Positions 23,201-31,390 of a stretch of DNA of 64,000 bases are shown here, piece after piece. The notes below the pieces were generated by a model. That model was not told the DNA's origin, did not search any database, and was given only the letters and a program-made list of their open reading frames with translations. The translations under genes and the position numbers were made by a program. Numbering within the stretch: position 1 is the first letter of the stretch; each line of letters opens with the position of its first letter. The DNA is from Apricaphanius iberus (taxonomy: Eukaryota > Chordata > Actinopteri > Cyprinodontiformes > Aphaniidae): contig JAPXFQ010002811.1 in NCBI GenBank assembly GCA_028564705.1, forward strand, positions 2,294,001 to 2,358,000. Reading direction: 5' to 3'.

Positions 23201-24404
23201 TGTCTCATTCAAGTTTCTGTATGATCTATATTCTCAAAAAAAAAAAGAAAACCTTAACAAAAACTCTTCTGATATGTAAACCTATGAATAAAAATAAAAT
23301 CTAGTGTAACATGATCTTCTGGCATGAAATATAACAACATAAAAAATATATATATTTCTTTTTAAACTGAAGTCTATCCAATAAAGCATGATCCAGTAAC
23401 TGTATAAGCATTAGGTGCTGAACAGTATTAGGGTATGACGAGGTTTTAAAAGGTTAAGCTTTCAAAATCACTAAAATTTCCTGTCGTACCAATCCTTGAC
23501 ACCTTGATACTAATAACTGACACTTGCCTGGGGAGTGCTATAATCTTTAAACCTCGTCTCTATGTTTGTTTTTATGTTTCTAAGCTGCCCAGTTGTGCAA
23601 ATCTTTAAAAGATAGTTTGTGATCTGTGAAACCTTTACATATAAAAGCACAAATACTGATTCTTAGTTTTCTTTTAAAATTACAAAAATGTTGATCATTT
23701 TGTTCTCAAGAACTTGGAATTGTGTGTTGTCTTAAAAAGCTGGACACATGGTTACAACCCTCATGTATTAAAAGAGAGTAGTACAATGGTGTGCAAAAGT
23801 GCTAGCTTACCCGTACAGTATAGGAAACTCCAGTGGTGCTGACCACATTGTCTGAATGCAGCCAGCCACGGGTGGGTTTGTTGACAAAGGAACCATGGCG
23901 CGTCCATTCATCTCCTCCCAGTTGACCTCCTTCTACCCGTGCCCTTCTGGAGGCCCCTGCAAGCCGGTTCATGTCCTGCAGAGGAGGTCGAGGAGGAGGA
24001 CAGGGAGCCGTTAGGAGGGGAATATGTTGAAGAAGGGGAGGAGAGGAGCTGGAGTTGCTCCGGTCATCTCCAGAGGACTCAACAGGTGCCTGAGCAGGCT
24101 GCGACCTGCTCGCGGCCCTGGGACCTGGGAGAAGGGTAGCAGAGACACCCAAACGAAGGGATCTCATACTGGGAAAGAAGGAGCAGAGGGTGGTGGGGCT
24201 GTTTTCAGTCGGTCGAGGAGAGGTGGGGGGTAAGATGGGAGTGAGCGAAGAGGAGGAGAGAGAAGATGGTAAACCGGGGGAGGGTGTGAGAGGGGTGACT
24301 GGGCTGGAAGGTGGAAACGATGATGGGTTAGAGTTTGTTTCATCGGTTGAGCTCAACGACTCACTCCGAATATGGGTGTACTTGGCTTTCTGCACAAGCT
24401 CCAT
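8215..24404 (-). CDS. shc1: SHC-transforming protein 1, p66-type isoform (12 coding exons)
   Basis: Shc1 is a cytoplasmic adaptor that binds phosphotyrosine on activated receptors and recruits Grb2-Sos to Ras; the p66 form also takes part in oxidative-stress signalling. Exons on the minus strand are 24404-23811, 22127-22057, 21555-21495, 18201-18082, 15020-14967, 14595-14544, 10937-10811, 10687-10534, 10297-10240, 10095-9979, 8684-8428 and 8343-8215. All junctions are GT-AG and phases match, giving 597 residues (human p66: 583). The CH2 region (residues 1-144) begins MELVQKAKY and contains TTLCSFFP. The PTB domain runs through [32 protein letters not shown] and [22 protein letters not shown]1 carries the Grb2-type sites PYYNNF and DDPSYVNV. 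The SH2 domain has [12 protein letters not shown] and the phosphotyrosine-binding FLVRES, and the protein ends QQPVERRA. The start at 24404 follows an in-frame stop about 20 bases upstream and aligns with the human p66 start. Intron sizes range from 84 bases to about 20 kb. The identification is secure. Confidence 0.96.
8870..9480 (+). repeat. Degenerate GGATA/GGAT simple-repeat tract, split by a MITE
   Basis: ATAGATAGATGAATGATAAA and similar words at 8895-8960 resume as GGATAGACTGAAGGACGAAT from about 9405 to 9480. The hAT-like element at 8977-9359 lies between them. Confidence 0.45.
8977..9359. mobile_element. hAT-like palindromic element (MITE)
   Basis: A 383-bp element with ends CTAGGGATGCAACAATACCG and CGGTATTGGTGCATCCCTAG in inverted orientation. 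The interior is rich in CCGATAC-type words, typical of a common fish non-autonomous hAT group. No convincing 8-bp duplication is visible. It lies in the shc1 intron between exons 10095-9979 and 8684-8428, inside a degenerate GGAT-rich tract. Confidence 0.65.
9496..9527. repeat. Perfect 13-bp inverted repeat with 6-base loop
   Basis: ACCAATGCACTGA, loop CAAAGA, then TCAGTGCATTGGT. It lies in an shc1 intron just after a degenerate GGAT tract. Confidence 0.55.
10975..11510 (+). mobile_element. 3' end of an L2-like LINE
   Basis: Plus-strand sequence resembles the 3' coding end and tail of common fish LINEs, including CACTGGCTTCCTGTTCAGAT (WLPV-type block), TATTTGTCTGAGTTACTTCA and a tail with TTGTACAGCACTTTGGTCA and AAGTGCTTTAGAAATAAAG. 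No open frame is left. It begins about 40 bases from shc1 exon 10937-10811. Confidence 0.55.
11523..11551. repeat. 10-bp inverted repeat after a LINE tail
   Basis: GAGGCACCTG, loop CAAATTTAT, then CAGGTGCCTC. With one bulged base the pairing extends into flanking AAT/ATT. It sits directly after the L2-like tail. Confidence 0.5.
12400..13951 (+). mobile_element. Decayed Tc1/mariner element
   Basis: Ends at 12400 and 13951 are flanked by TA and diverged but recognisably inverted (CAGTG start; a shared CCCACTT block inside each end). The inner part of the ends pairs again around ATTTGTATAATGGTGCAGAA at both sides. The transposase remnant on the plus strand begins near 13190, shows [11 protein letters not shown] (first catalytic Asp) and a region like [14 protein letters not shown], then breaks at a stop near 13501. 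Remains of the QDDNDP and NPIENLW blocks follow in other frames. It lies in the shc1 intron between exons 14595-14544 and 10937-10811. Confidence 0.75.
15021..18081. other. shc1 intron with a TAA-flanked element
   Basis: Apart from the element at 17085-17650, the word AGAAAGTAC recurs at about 16031, 16502 and 16604 within loosely similar sequence, which may be an old tandem duplication. Nothing else was recognised. Confidence 0.35.
17085..17650. mobile_element. PIF/Harbinger-like non-autonomous element
   Basis: A 566-bp element with inverted ends AGCCTAGTTTATACTTCT, identical over 18 bases, flanked by TAA at 17082-17084 and 17651-17653. Its ends resemble those of the 41045-41582 element (AGCYTRGTTTATRCTT), suggesting the same superfamily. 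It has no transposase ORF and lies in the shc1 intron between exons 18201-18082 and 15020-14967. Confidence 0.75.
19197..20462 (-). pseudogene. C-terminal remnant of an RLE-type (R2/R4-like) non-LTR retrotransposon
   Basis: The minus strand encodes, in pieces, the end of a reverse-transcriptase polyprotein. Visible blocks are the region after the RT active site (ending [20 protein letters not shown]), [10 protein letters not shown], the zinc knuckle [18 protein letters not shown], and the endonuclease-like region [20 protein letters not shown] followed by [15 protein letters not shown]. It ends around [18 protein letters not shown]. Stops and frameshifts separate the blocks (for example a TAG after HEWLI). 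Upstream RT motifs are missing. It lies in the shc1 intron between exons 21555-21495 and 18201-18082, on the shc1 strand. Family assignment is from memory of similar fish elements. Confidence 0.7.
20621..21248. mobile_element. hAT-like non-autonomous element
   Basis: Inverted ends GGCCCTGTCTACAGGGAGAC and (reversed) GGCCCTGTTTACACAGAGAC bound 628 bp with no transposase ORF. The flanking octamers TTGACTGA and TGAATTGA match at only 5 of 8 positions, so the duplication has decayed or is misjudged. Confidence 0.6.
21799..21825 (+). repeat. AC microsatellite
   Basis: (AC)n run with one interruption, in the shc1 intron between exons 22127-22057 and 21555-21495. Confidence 0.7.
22128..23810. other. 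shc1 intron, no feature recognised
   Basis: Intron between exons 23811-24404 and 22057-22127. It holds an A/G-rich stretch (22560-22860) whose complement gives open frames by composition, and A-rich simple sequence near 23140 and 23235. No transposon was recognised. Confidence 0.5.
23973..23995 (-). promoter_or_regulatory. shc1: Internal 3' splice acceptor for the p52 isoform of shc1
   Basis: On the minus strand a pyrimidine-rich tract ends in CTGCAG at 23981-23976, followed by GAC and then the ATG at 23972-23970. Splicing here would remove the CH2 region, leaving an exon of 23975-23811 whose first ATG opens [16 protein letters not shown], the counterpart of the human p52 start MNKLSG. In the p66 reading frame the same CAG is the glutamine codon of LLQDMN-type sequence, so one hexamer serves both coding and splicing. 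The p52 product would have 453 residues (human p52: 473). Use of the site is inferred from the motif and from human isoforms. Confidence 0.75.
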
Positions 24405-25280
24405 AATTACGCTGACGAGATTTTAAGTCCACACTTGCTGTAGTGACTTAAAGTCTTTTGTCTCACAATTAAAAGTTTCCCTCTGAAAGGACATACAACC
24501 ATCTGTCCCCCTTGCTCACTGTAAGAGCTCTGCATCCATCTGTCTGGTAGTCTGTCCTCCACTCGTTACCAAGCAGCCAAAAATTAACTGAGTTAAAACT
24601 GGCTTTATCCACAATGAGTGAAGGATGGGAGATGGTGCGTTGGAGAAGTGGCGCCTCCACGATGAAGTTGGAATACAGATGAAAATAGTTTATTAGTGCA
24701 CCAGTACAGCTCATCGTTGTTCTTAGTTTGTTTGTAAAGTTTTTGTTTGCTCAGTTCCCCTGAATAGTTGAAGATGAATTCTTAGCTCTCCACAGTGTTC
24801 CTCATGGTGTTTGTCCACAATGTAAAATGATATCTTCGAGTATCTTGTTGGATGTAATCGCCTCTGAGAGCTTGTTATTTGGCCCTCACCAGCACCATGA
24901 TGAACCAACACAAATGATTGTCTCCAAGGGCTTCCCTTGTTTTAGTCTTAAAGCACAAAGGGGGTGCACACTTGCTAATGATGTGTCGACATGCACAATT
25001 GTGAAGCAGTTCCCTTTGCCACCTCTAACTTGGTTGATGTACACCTATAAAAATCCTATTAGCGGCAAACGTGGATTTATTTTAAAAAAAGGCTGTACAC
25101 ACCAATTAAAGAACGTCAACACATGCATAATATACAACTTGGTCGATAATACAGCAAACCCTTGCAGAGCTGCTAAGGAAAAGAGAGGTTTACTGATGTA
25201 CGACCACTACCAAACTCTTGGTACAGTCTCTTGAACACCTATTTTCAAGCTCAAAGCTACTCTGTCACTGGCTCCTTTCT

Positions 25281-25640
25281 TCACTCCCTTTCCCTCTTAC
25301 TCCAAATGTTTTCATGTCCTCTTTGAATTGCCCTTGCTCTGTCCCTCCCTGCTTCCCCTTCTTCTTCTTCTTCTCTCCTCTTCCAGATTACTTCTGGTGA
25401 AGCCTCCTTCTCTTTTTCAAAGTCCTTTCCACCCTTTTCTCTGTCTCCTTTCTTATCTTGAAAGTCCTCTCTCTTCCTCCACACTATGTACTCTGCCAAC
25501 CTCTGTCTCTCCAATGCCTCTGCCCTCTCCCGCGCCACCACTTCCTCTCTCCTCTTCCAGATAATCTCTCGCTCCCCCTCGCCCCCTCCCTCGATTGCTC
25601 GCCCGTTCTCCAGGCTGCCTAGTTTAACAGTCCCTTATTT
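25281..25640 (-). other. Purine-rich (minus strand) open stretch with an internal duplication
   Basis: The minus strand is open from about 25640 to a TGA near 25281 and reads as a highly charged chain rich in Glu, Arg and Lys, with IIWKRREE and VIWKRREE about 58 residues apart. At DNA level a TCTCTCCTCTTCCAGAT-type word repeats 174 bases apart. Purine-rich DNA has few stop codons by composition, so the open frame is weak evidence for a gene. It lies in shc1 intron 1, about 0.9 kb upstream of the p66 exon. Confidence 0.3.
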
Positions 25641-28079
25641 GAGTATGTTAAAGTTAAACCACACCTTTTTGCCTTTGTAACTTAAGGATTTTGGCTAGCT
25701 AGAGGCTAAACATGGTGGCATTAGAAAAACTGACAGAAAAAAGTTTGCAATTAGGTCTGAGCTGGCAGAGTTGAGCCCGTTCCTGACTGAGGTTACTGAT
25801 ATGGCTAAAACAACAGAGCTGGCCTTGGTTCAAGTGTGTTCGCTAAAACTGGCCAACTAGGTTAGGATGCATTTTTTTTGTTTTTTGAAGCACCATTTTA
25901 TACTGGTACATGGAGTCTGAGATGCTGTCTGTGTCTGGTACACTGACACACACTGCAGTAGCACGGCGGTGATGTAACGTTGTAGAATGTAGGTCACTGG
26001 ATGATGGTGACTACCAGCGGGCTTGTGGTGATGATGATGAGTGCTGACGGGTCAGGTTTGGACTTCCTTACTTAGCATTCCCTGAATGGAGGCTCACTGG
26101 TGTTTAACATGAACCCCATGCCCTTTGCACCTACTTGCTTTAGCACATCCCAGTTCAAACAACAAACCCAGATTACCTGAGAGAATAATTTCGATGCAGT
26201 CGCTATTAATAAGCGCAAACCCAGGGTTATATTCATTCATTATCTAAGGCAAAGCTTCTACTGCACAGACAACCTTAAACGTCTCGTTTTATACATAATT
26301 CAACCTAAAAAGGTCAAACAGTATGTTTTTATTAACAGTCACCTTAAACCAGAAACCCCTCCAATGAGTCAATGCTACACCGACAGTACCTCTGGTTCAC
26401 CTCATGAGGCACTATTCATGCATGCAATACACTGGCCTTTAAGATGGCCTATTCATCCAGACAACTGGCACCAAAGTTCTAAATTTGGCACCAAAGTTTT
26501 AAGAATCCGATGCAAGTGACTGATTTTATGCCTTCCTTCCACATTAGTAACATTTAAAATATTTACTCGGCCAGAAGTAACACCACTCAAGATTGTAGTG
26601 GGGGTTGGATGCATCACAGAGGAACAGTCGCCTACCCAAGTCTAGCACCTCAGAGGGATAGTCTAGCAACTCTAGCTAGCCACCCATCTGGTGTTGGCCA
26701 AAAAGCACCACAGAGGATCCAGTCATACCAATGTAGTGCCAGCTGGAAAGGCTGGGATGAGCTCCAGAAAGCTGTAAAGAATTATGGCTGGAAAAACATA
26801 CCCAGGCAAATATCCAGAATAACTGAGTGTCCAGAAAAAGTTTAGCACTTGAAAAAGGCAAAAGATCCAGTATGCATGGATGAGCAAGCAATACGGTGGA
26901 AAAAACAGATATTCTCTAACAAAGGCGCCTTGGCCCTGGCATATTTTTTAGTGCACTGTACACAGTGTAGGTCAGGGGATAACAAAGACAACAACCCTCA
27001 ACATGGATAGAAATCCTGAGTCACCATGAGGCACAACTAATGAGTGGTGATTGGAGGCCTCAAGGCGAAGGAGCTGTACCAACTGATATGTACAAGAGAA
27101 ATCAGAATGATTATTAATTTATCCAGTCATGCCTGATAACAGCACGTGAGGCTTGACTGATAAAGTGGAAAACCTACAGAGGGGGAAAGAGGGTACAGAT
27201 GACCTGAAACAACCCTGAATCACAGGCTAAAGGATAAAACAAAAACCACAGTTAAAAAGAATCAACACGTAACTATGACTAGTTACCTAAGAAATGCATA
27301 CGAGATGTAACAGCACCAGTTTTAAAAAGACAAGGACAAAATGAAAATATTTTTACATCACGTTCCGTCTGCAGCTGCAGCCCGTTGCGATGGCAACAGA
27401 CATTAAGAGAGATGCCTGCCGAGGGTTTATGCCAAGAAGTCCCGACAACAGCAGAAATCTTCAAAGAGATAACTGCTTTGGCAAGCAATTATCTGCTGTT
27501 TCATCAAAGGCTCTATGTTAGAGCTTTGTTTTTCATCCAATAGCAGTGAAAAAAAGAACTACAGACTCTTAGAAAGATCAATATAGTTCAGGAAATGATC
27601 AAAGTTTGACCGACATCGCGCCAGCCATAAAACCCAATCAATGTTGACATCTCCACTTGCTGAATGCACCAACTCCGGTTGGAGCTACTAAACTAAGAAT
27701 ATTTCAAGAACAGTAACAAAATTCAGATTAACAGTATGCTGTAAAGAACAACGCTGCATTTGCCTTTTGAAGATAACAATTTTTAAGATAAGAAAAGTTG
27801 CATAAAAACAACCTGAATATTCTCTGCAGCTGTTAAAGATGATTGTATAACACACTGCTGCTAAGCCGATGTTACTCTTATAGAAAAATCAGGAAAGTAA
27901 TAAAGATTACTCTGTATAAATTAACTTTAACAAATCTGCCTTTTTTAAAAGAAATGGCAAACTATTAGTAGTTAATTTTTTGGTTTATAAAGCATGCAGT
28001 TATAAGTCACAGCCATTCATCTAAAGCCGAGTTTTGTATTTATCTGAAAGCAACATTAATGTTTAAACATCTCAGAACA

Positions 28080-28780
28080 GCCCGAACATCCGTCCTCTTC
28101 CTCTGTCTGGCTTTTTTTTTCCTCCACTCCCTGTCATAGAGAAGGGAAAAAAAAACGTGCTTCTCCTCTGATCCACTCTTCCGCTTGATCAATTCACAAA
28201 GTCACTGCCGGCAGCTCCTATCCATCTATCCTCTCCACCTCCTATAAGCGTTCTCTTCTTCTCGTCTCCTCCTCTGTCTCTCCTTCGGTCTTTCAGCAGA
28301 TGGTGAAACGGCAAGGCTGCCAGGATGGACAATGGCACTCCTTCATTGTGTTCCTCTTCTGTCTCTCATGCCCATTTCCCTTCCACCTCTGTCTGTTGGA
28401 GGGTCGAGCACGCCGTCTGCCCTCCCCTTCTCTCTTTTCCTCCCAGTCTGGGTGGGTGATGCTGCCTCCCATTTTCTCTCTTACCATCGCTCTCCTCTCC
28501 CTCTCTCTCCCTCCCTCTCAGACACACATGTATATGCCGCTGTATGTGCCCTCCCCACCTTCTTTTCTCCCATGCTCCCTCCTTCCTGTTTCCTCCCCCA
28601 TCTCCTCTCTGCAGCCAGTCATTTAGCGGAGTGCATGTGCATGTACAGCGAGATGCTGCACTCCTGCACGTTAATGCACAAACACTCCAGGGAGAGATGG
28701 TGATGTAGAAGGAGGAAAGAATAGAGGAGAGGTTGGATGTGTGTGTGTTAGACTGGGGTTGATCATGTTGGTTAGTCAAA
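28080..28780. other. Pyrimidine-rich block with a minus-strand splice donor
   Basis: C/T-rich on the plus strand for about 0.5 kb, with overlapping short ORFs in several frames that composition explains. The minus strand contains GCGATG|GTAAGAG (intron side from 28483), a good donor, which would suit an alternative shc1 first exon. Nothing else supports this. Confidence 0.25.
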
Positions 28781-29191
28781 ACTCTTCCCTTATTCATGTT
28801 TGGTAACCTGAGAAACAGTTAAAAGAGTGAAAAGAAGAGAAGCCACCCACTCTTCACATGGTGGACAGTGTGACAGAAGGTCACACTACTTAACCTTGAT
28901 GAGACCTTGATGTACAATAATGAGACTGAGATAAATAATTTCTGAACTTTGTCTACCTGAATGTGGATTAAAATCTTGTCCACGCAATTCAGAGATAAAC
29001 GGAAATCTTTCAGGCGGGGGATAAAATAAAAAGAAACAAACTAAAATGATGTAGTTGCATGAGTGTGCACTTCCTCTTTTAATTGGGGACGTGGCTTTGT
29101 TCCGAACAACCAACCAGATTCAAAAATCATATATAGAACTCAGTCCACAACTCTGCGACAGTAGGTGGCTACACCGGCCCTTTTGTATTAG

Positions 29192-29909
29192 CATGGGGAG
29201 CCTAAGTCTCCTTCCCTTCCAAACCGAAAAAACAATGAATGGAAGTCAATGGAGCGATAAAAGTTATTTTCTGGTCCTCTTTGTCTTATGTCCTGCATCA
29301 CACATATGTTGTACTTCGATCTAAGTGATAATTAATGATGTACATTTCAAATGTGTTTGTCCAGCGATTTGGGATGTATTTGATTGTAAAAATTCGCATT
29401 TAAAATAGCTACAAATCAGAAGTCAGAAGTCGCATATATGACGCCATCTGGCTAACGGGAACTAGCACAAGCTATAGCACGTAAAACACTCACCTAGAGC
29501 TTGTAGAGCTTCTCCTCCACAATGGCTCTCACTCCACTGACTGCTTTACCCCCGACATAGCTGCTACTTTCTACATAGTCAGGTTTATAGTGGTTTTCTC
29601 CGTGTTTAATGCTCCTTTCTTCGTCCTGGAGGCTAGGACCCTGGCTCTCCTTCTTCTGCAGTTGTAGTCCGCTAAACGTTTTCACACAAAACCTAAAGTA
29701 ACTATTGCATCCGGTCGAAAATCAGCGTTTTCTCTGCATCAAAATTTGTTTTGAAAATTCACGGACATCATATGTTCGACCCACGGGGCATTTCAAACTG
29801 GATCAGAAAATACGTTTTATCACTCCATTGACTCTCAATCATTTTCTTTGGTAGCCGGGGACCCATGGACCGGAAGTAGAAGGGCGTGACTTGGGCTCCC
29901 CATTCTTAT
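29192..29909. repeat. Candidate DNA-transposon-like repeat with inverted ends
   Basis: The left end carries ATGGGGAGCCTAAGTC and the right end, reversed, ATGGGGAGCCCAAGTC, separated by about 0.7 kb. The plus-strand interior is not coding; the minus strand has a 63-residue ORF (29494-29685) I do not recognise and a donor-like AGGTGAGTG at its end. No target duplication could be fixed. Confidence 0.4.
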
Positions 29910-31059
29910 GGTTGGACTACAGAGTCACACAAGTAGTAAACAAATAAGGGCAAAAGAAAAGCAGAGCGAGTAAGAGCAGAATGCACAATGAGTGAAGAAA
30001 TGCACGACAATACTGCATTATCGAAATCGAAGTGTCTTAGTCCGATTTGAAGTAGCCCAGTTTGGTTCGACTTCAGACGGATTTTGGATTTATCGTACTG
30101 CATGAACAGATTAATTGGAAAACGGTCAGGGAGGCTGTAAAGAGGTCTAAAGAAACATTAAAAGAACCTGCTGCATTTTTTATCAACTTTTGGCTATGTA
30201 GTAGATTCCACAGCAATCCATGGGCTATGGTGTAAGGAGGCAAGCACGAAGCACTCCAGAAATCTAAGATCTGCAACATTTTAACAAAAGCAACACATTT
30301 TCAGGAGTTCTGAAATGATCAATATTTAATACCACAAGTTTCAAGTATTTTAAAAAGAGTGTGCTCTTTGTAACCACTATACATAATATGCCTACAGCTA
30401 CACACGAAAGTACAGGAAGACAAGAGATCCCAGAGATTGGCCTCAATATTCAAGTGTATCTGATAAGACGTCAGTGGTGCAGAAAAGCAGAAAGCAGCAA
30501 CAGAAGCTCAGCAGAGTGGATAGCACAGAAATACTTCCTGCAAAGCACAAAATCAAACAGCTACATGTGTTCAGGATGACATCCATCACTATATACAGTG
30601 ATATGATTGGTAGAGACAAGTGGTGAAAACAGCGCCCTCCACCCTACCCACAACCAGTGAAACAAATGAAACACAGTGGTTTAGGGCTGACAAAAAAAGA
30701 AAAAAACTCTTCAGTTCCTCAGAACTGTAGCATGTTTGGTTAAATTTTTATTTATTTATTTGGTTTTGAATTTCTTAGTGAACAATTTTGACACTCAGTT
30801 TTAGCTCAAAAAAAAAAAAGAAAAGAAAAAACTAAACACCCTAAAGTTTTTGTTTTAAGGTCTTACAATGACAAGAGCAAAAGCAGAACTAATTTAGATA
30901 TTTGCTTACACAATGGTTAAAACAGTTATCTTCCAAGGAAAACGACAGGAAAACCTCATTGTGGTGACTTACAAAAGTCATATAACCACAATAAACCTTA
31001 AAGACATTGTTAAGTGCACAGATATTAATTTATTTTATTTTTTATTTTTTACAAACCTC

Positions 31060-31390
31060 AAACCTGAAAAATGTGGTGTGCATTTTGCTCCTATACCTCT
31101 AAATAAAATTCCATGGAACCACTTGTTTTCAGAAATCACTGAAGTAAACCATGTTCCTCTGTATGTTATTTCCTTTTAGCATAAATCCAGCTGTTCTGTC
31201 AGGGCCTGTAAGGTTTGTTACAGAACATTTGTGAACAAACAGCATCATGGAGACCTGGGAACACAGAAAAACCGGTCAGGGAGAAAGCTGTGGAGCTTCG
31301 AACATCGTGGGGTGCAATGCTTAACCCTTTAACAGTGGAAAGAGTGTGCCACAACTGCATATATCCACATTAAAATCCGTATCAGCCCAC
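31060..31390 (+). mobile_element. 5' fragment of a Tc1-like element
   Basis: Plus-strand sequence resembles the leader and start of a Tc1 transposase gene. Clear pieces are GTGAACAAACAGCATCATGG, GGTCAGGGAGAAAGCTGTGG and AGTGGAAAGAGTGTGCCACA. These correspond to the helix-turn-helix coding region of common fish Tc1 copies. The rest of the element is missing. It lies in shc1 intron 1. Confidence 0.5.

Noticed and set aside
26583..27130. Protein-like fragments that might be a retrotransposon
   Set aside because: Frames are short and I could not match them to a specific family; reported only as unexplained intron sequence.
28300..28797. Overlapping ORFs of 108, 123 and 143 residues in the C/T-rich block
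   Set aside because: Several frames on both strands are open at once, the mark of skewed composition, not of a gene.
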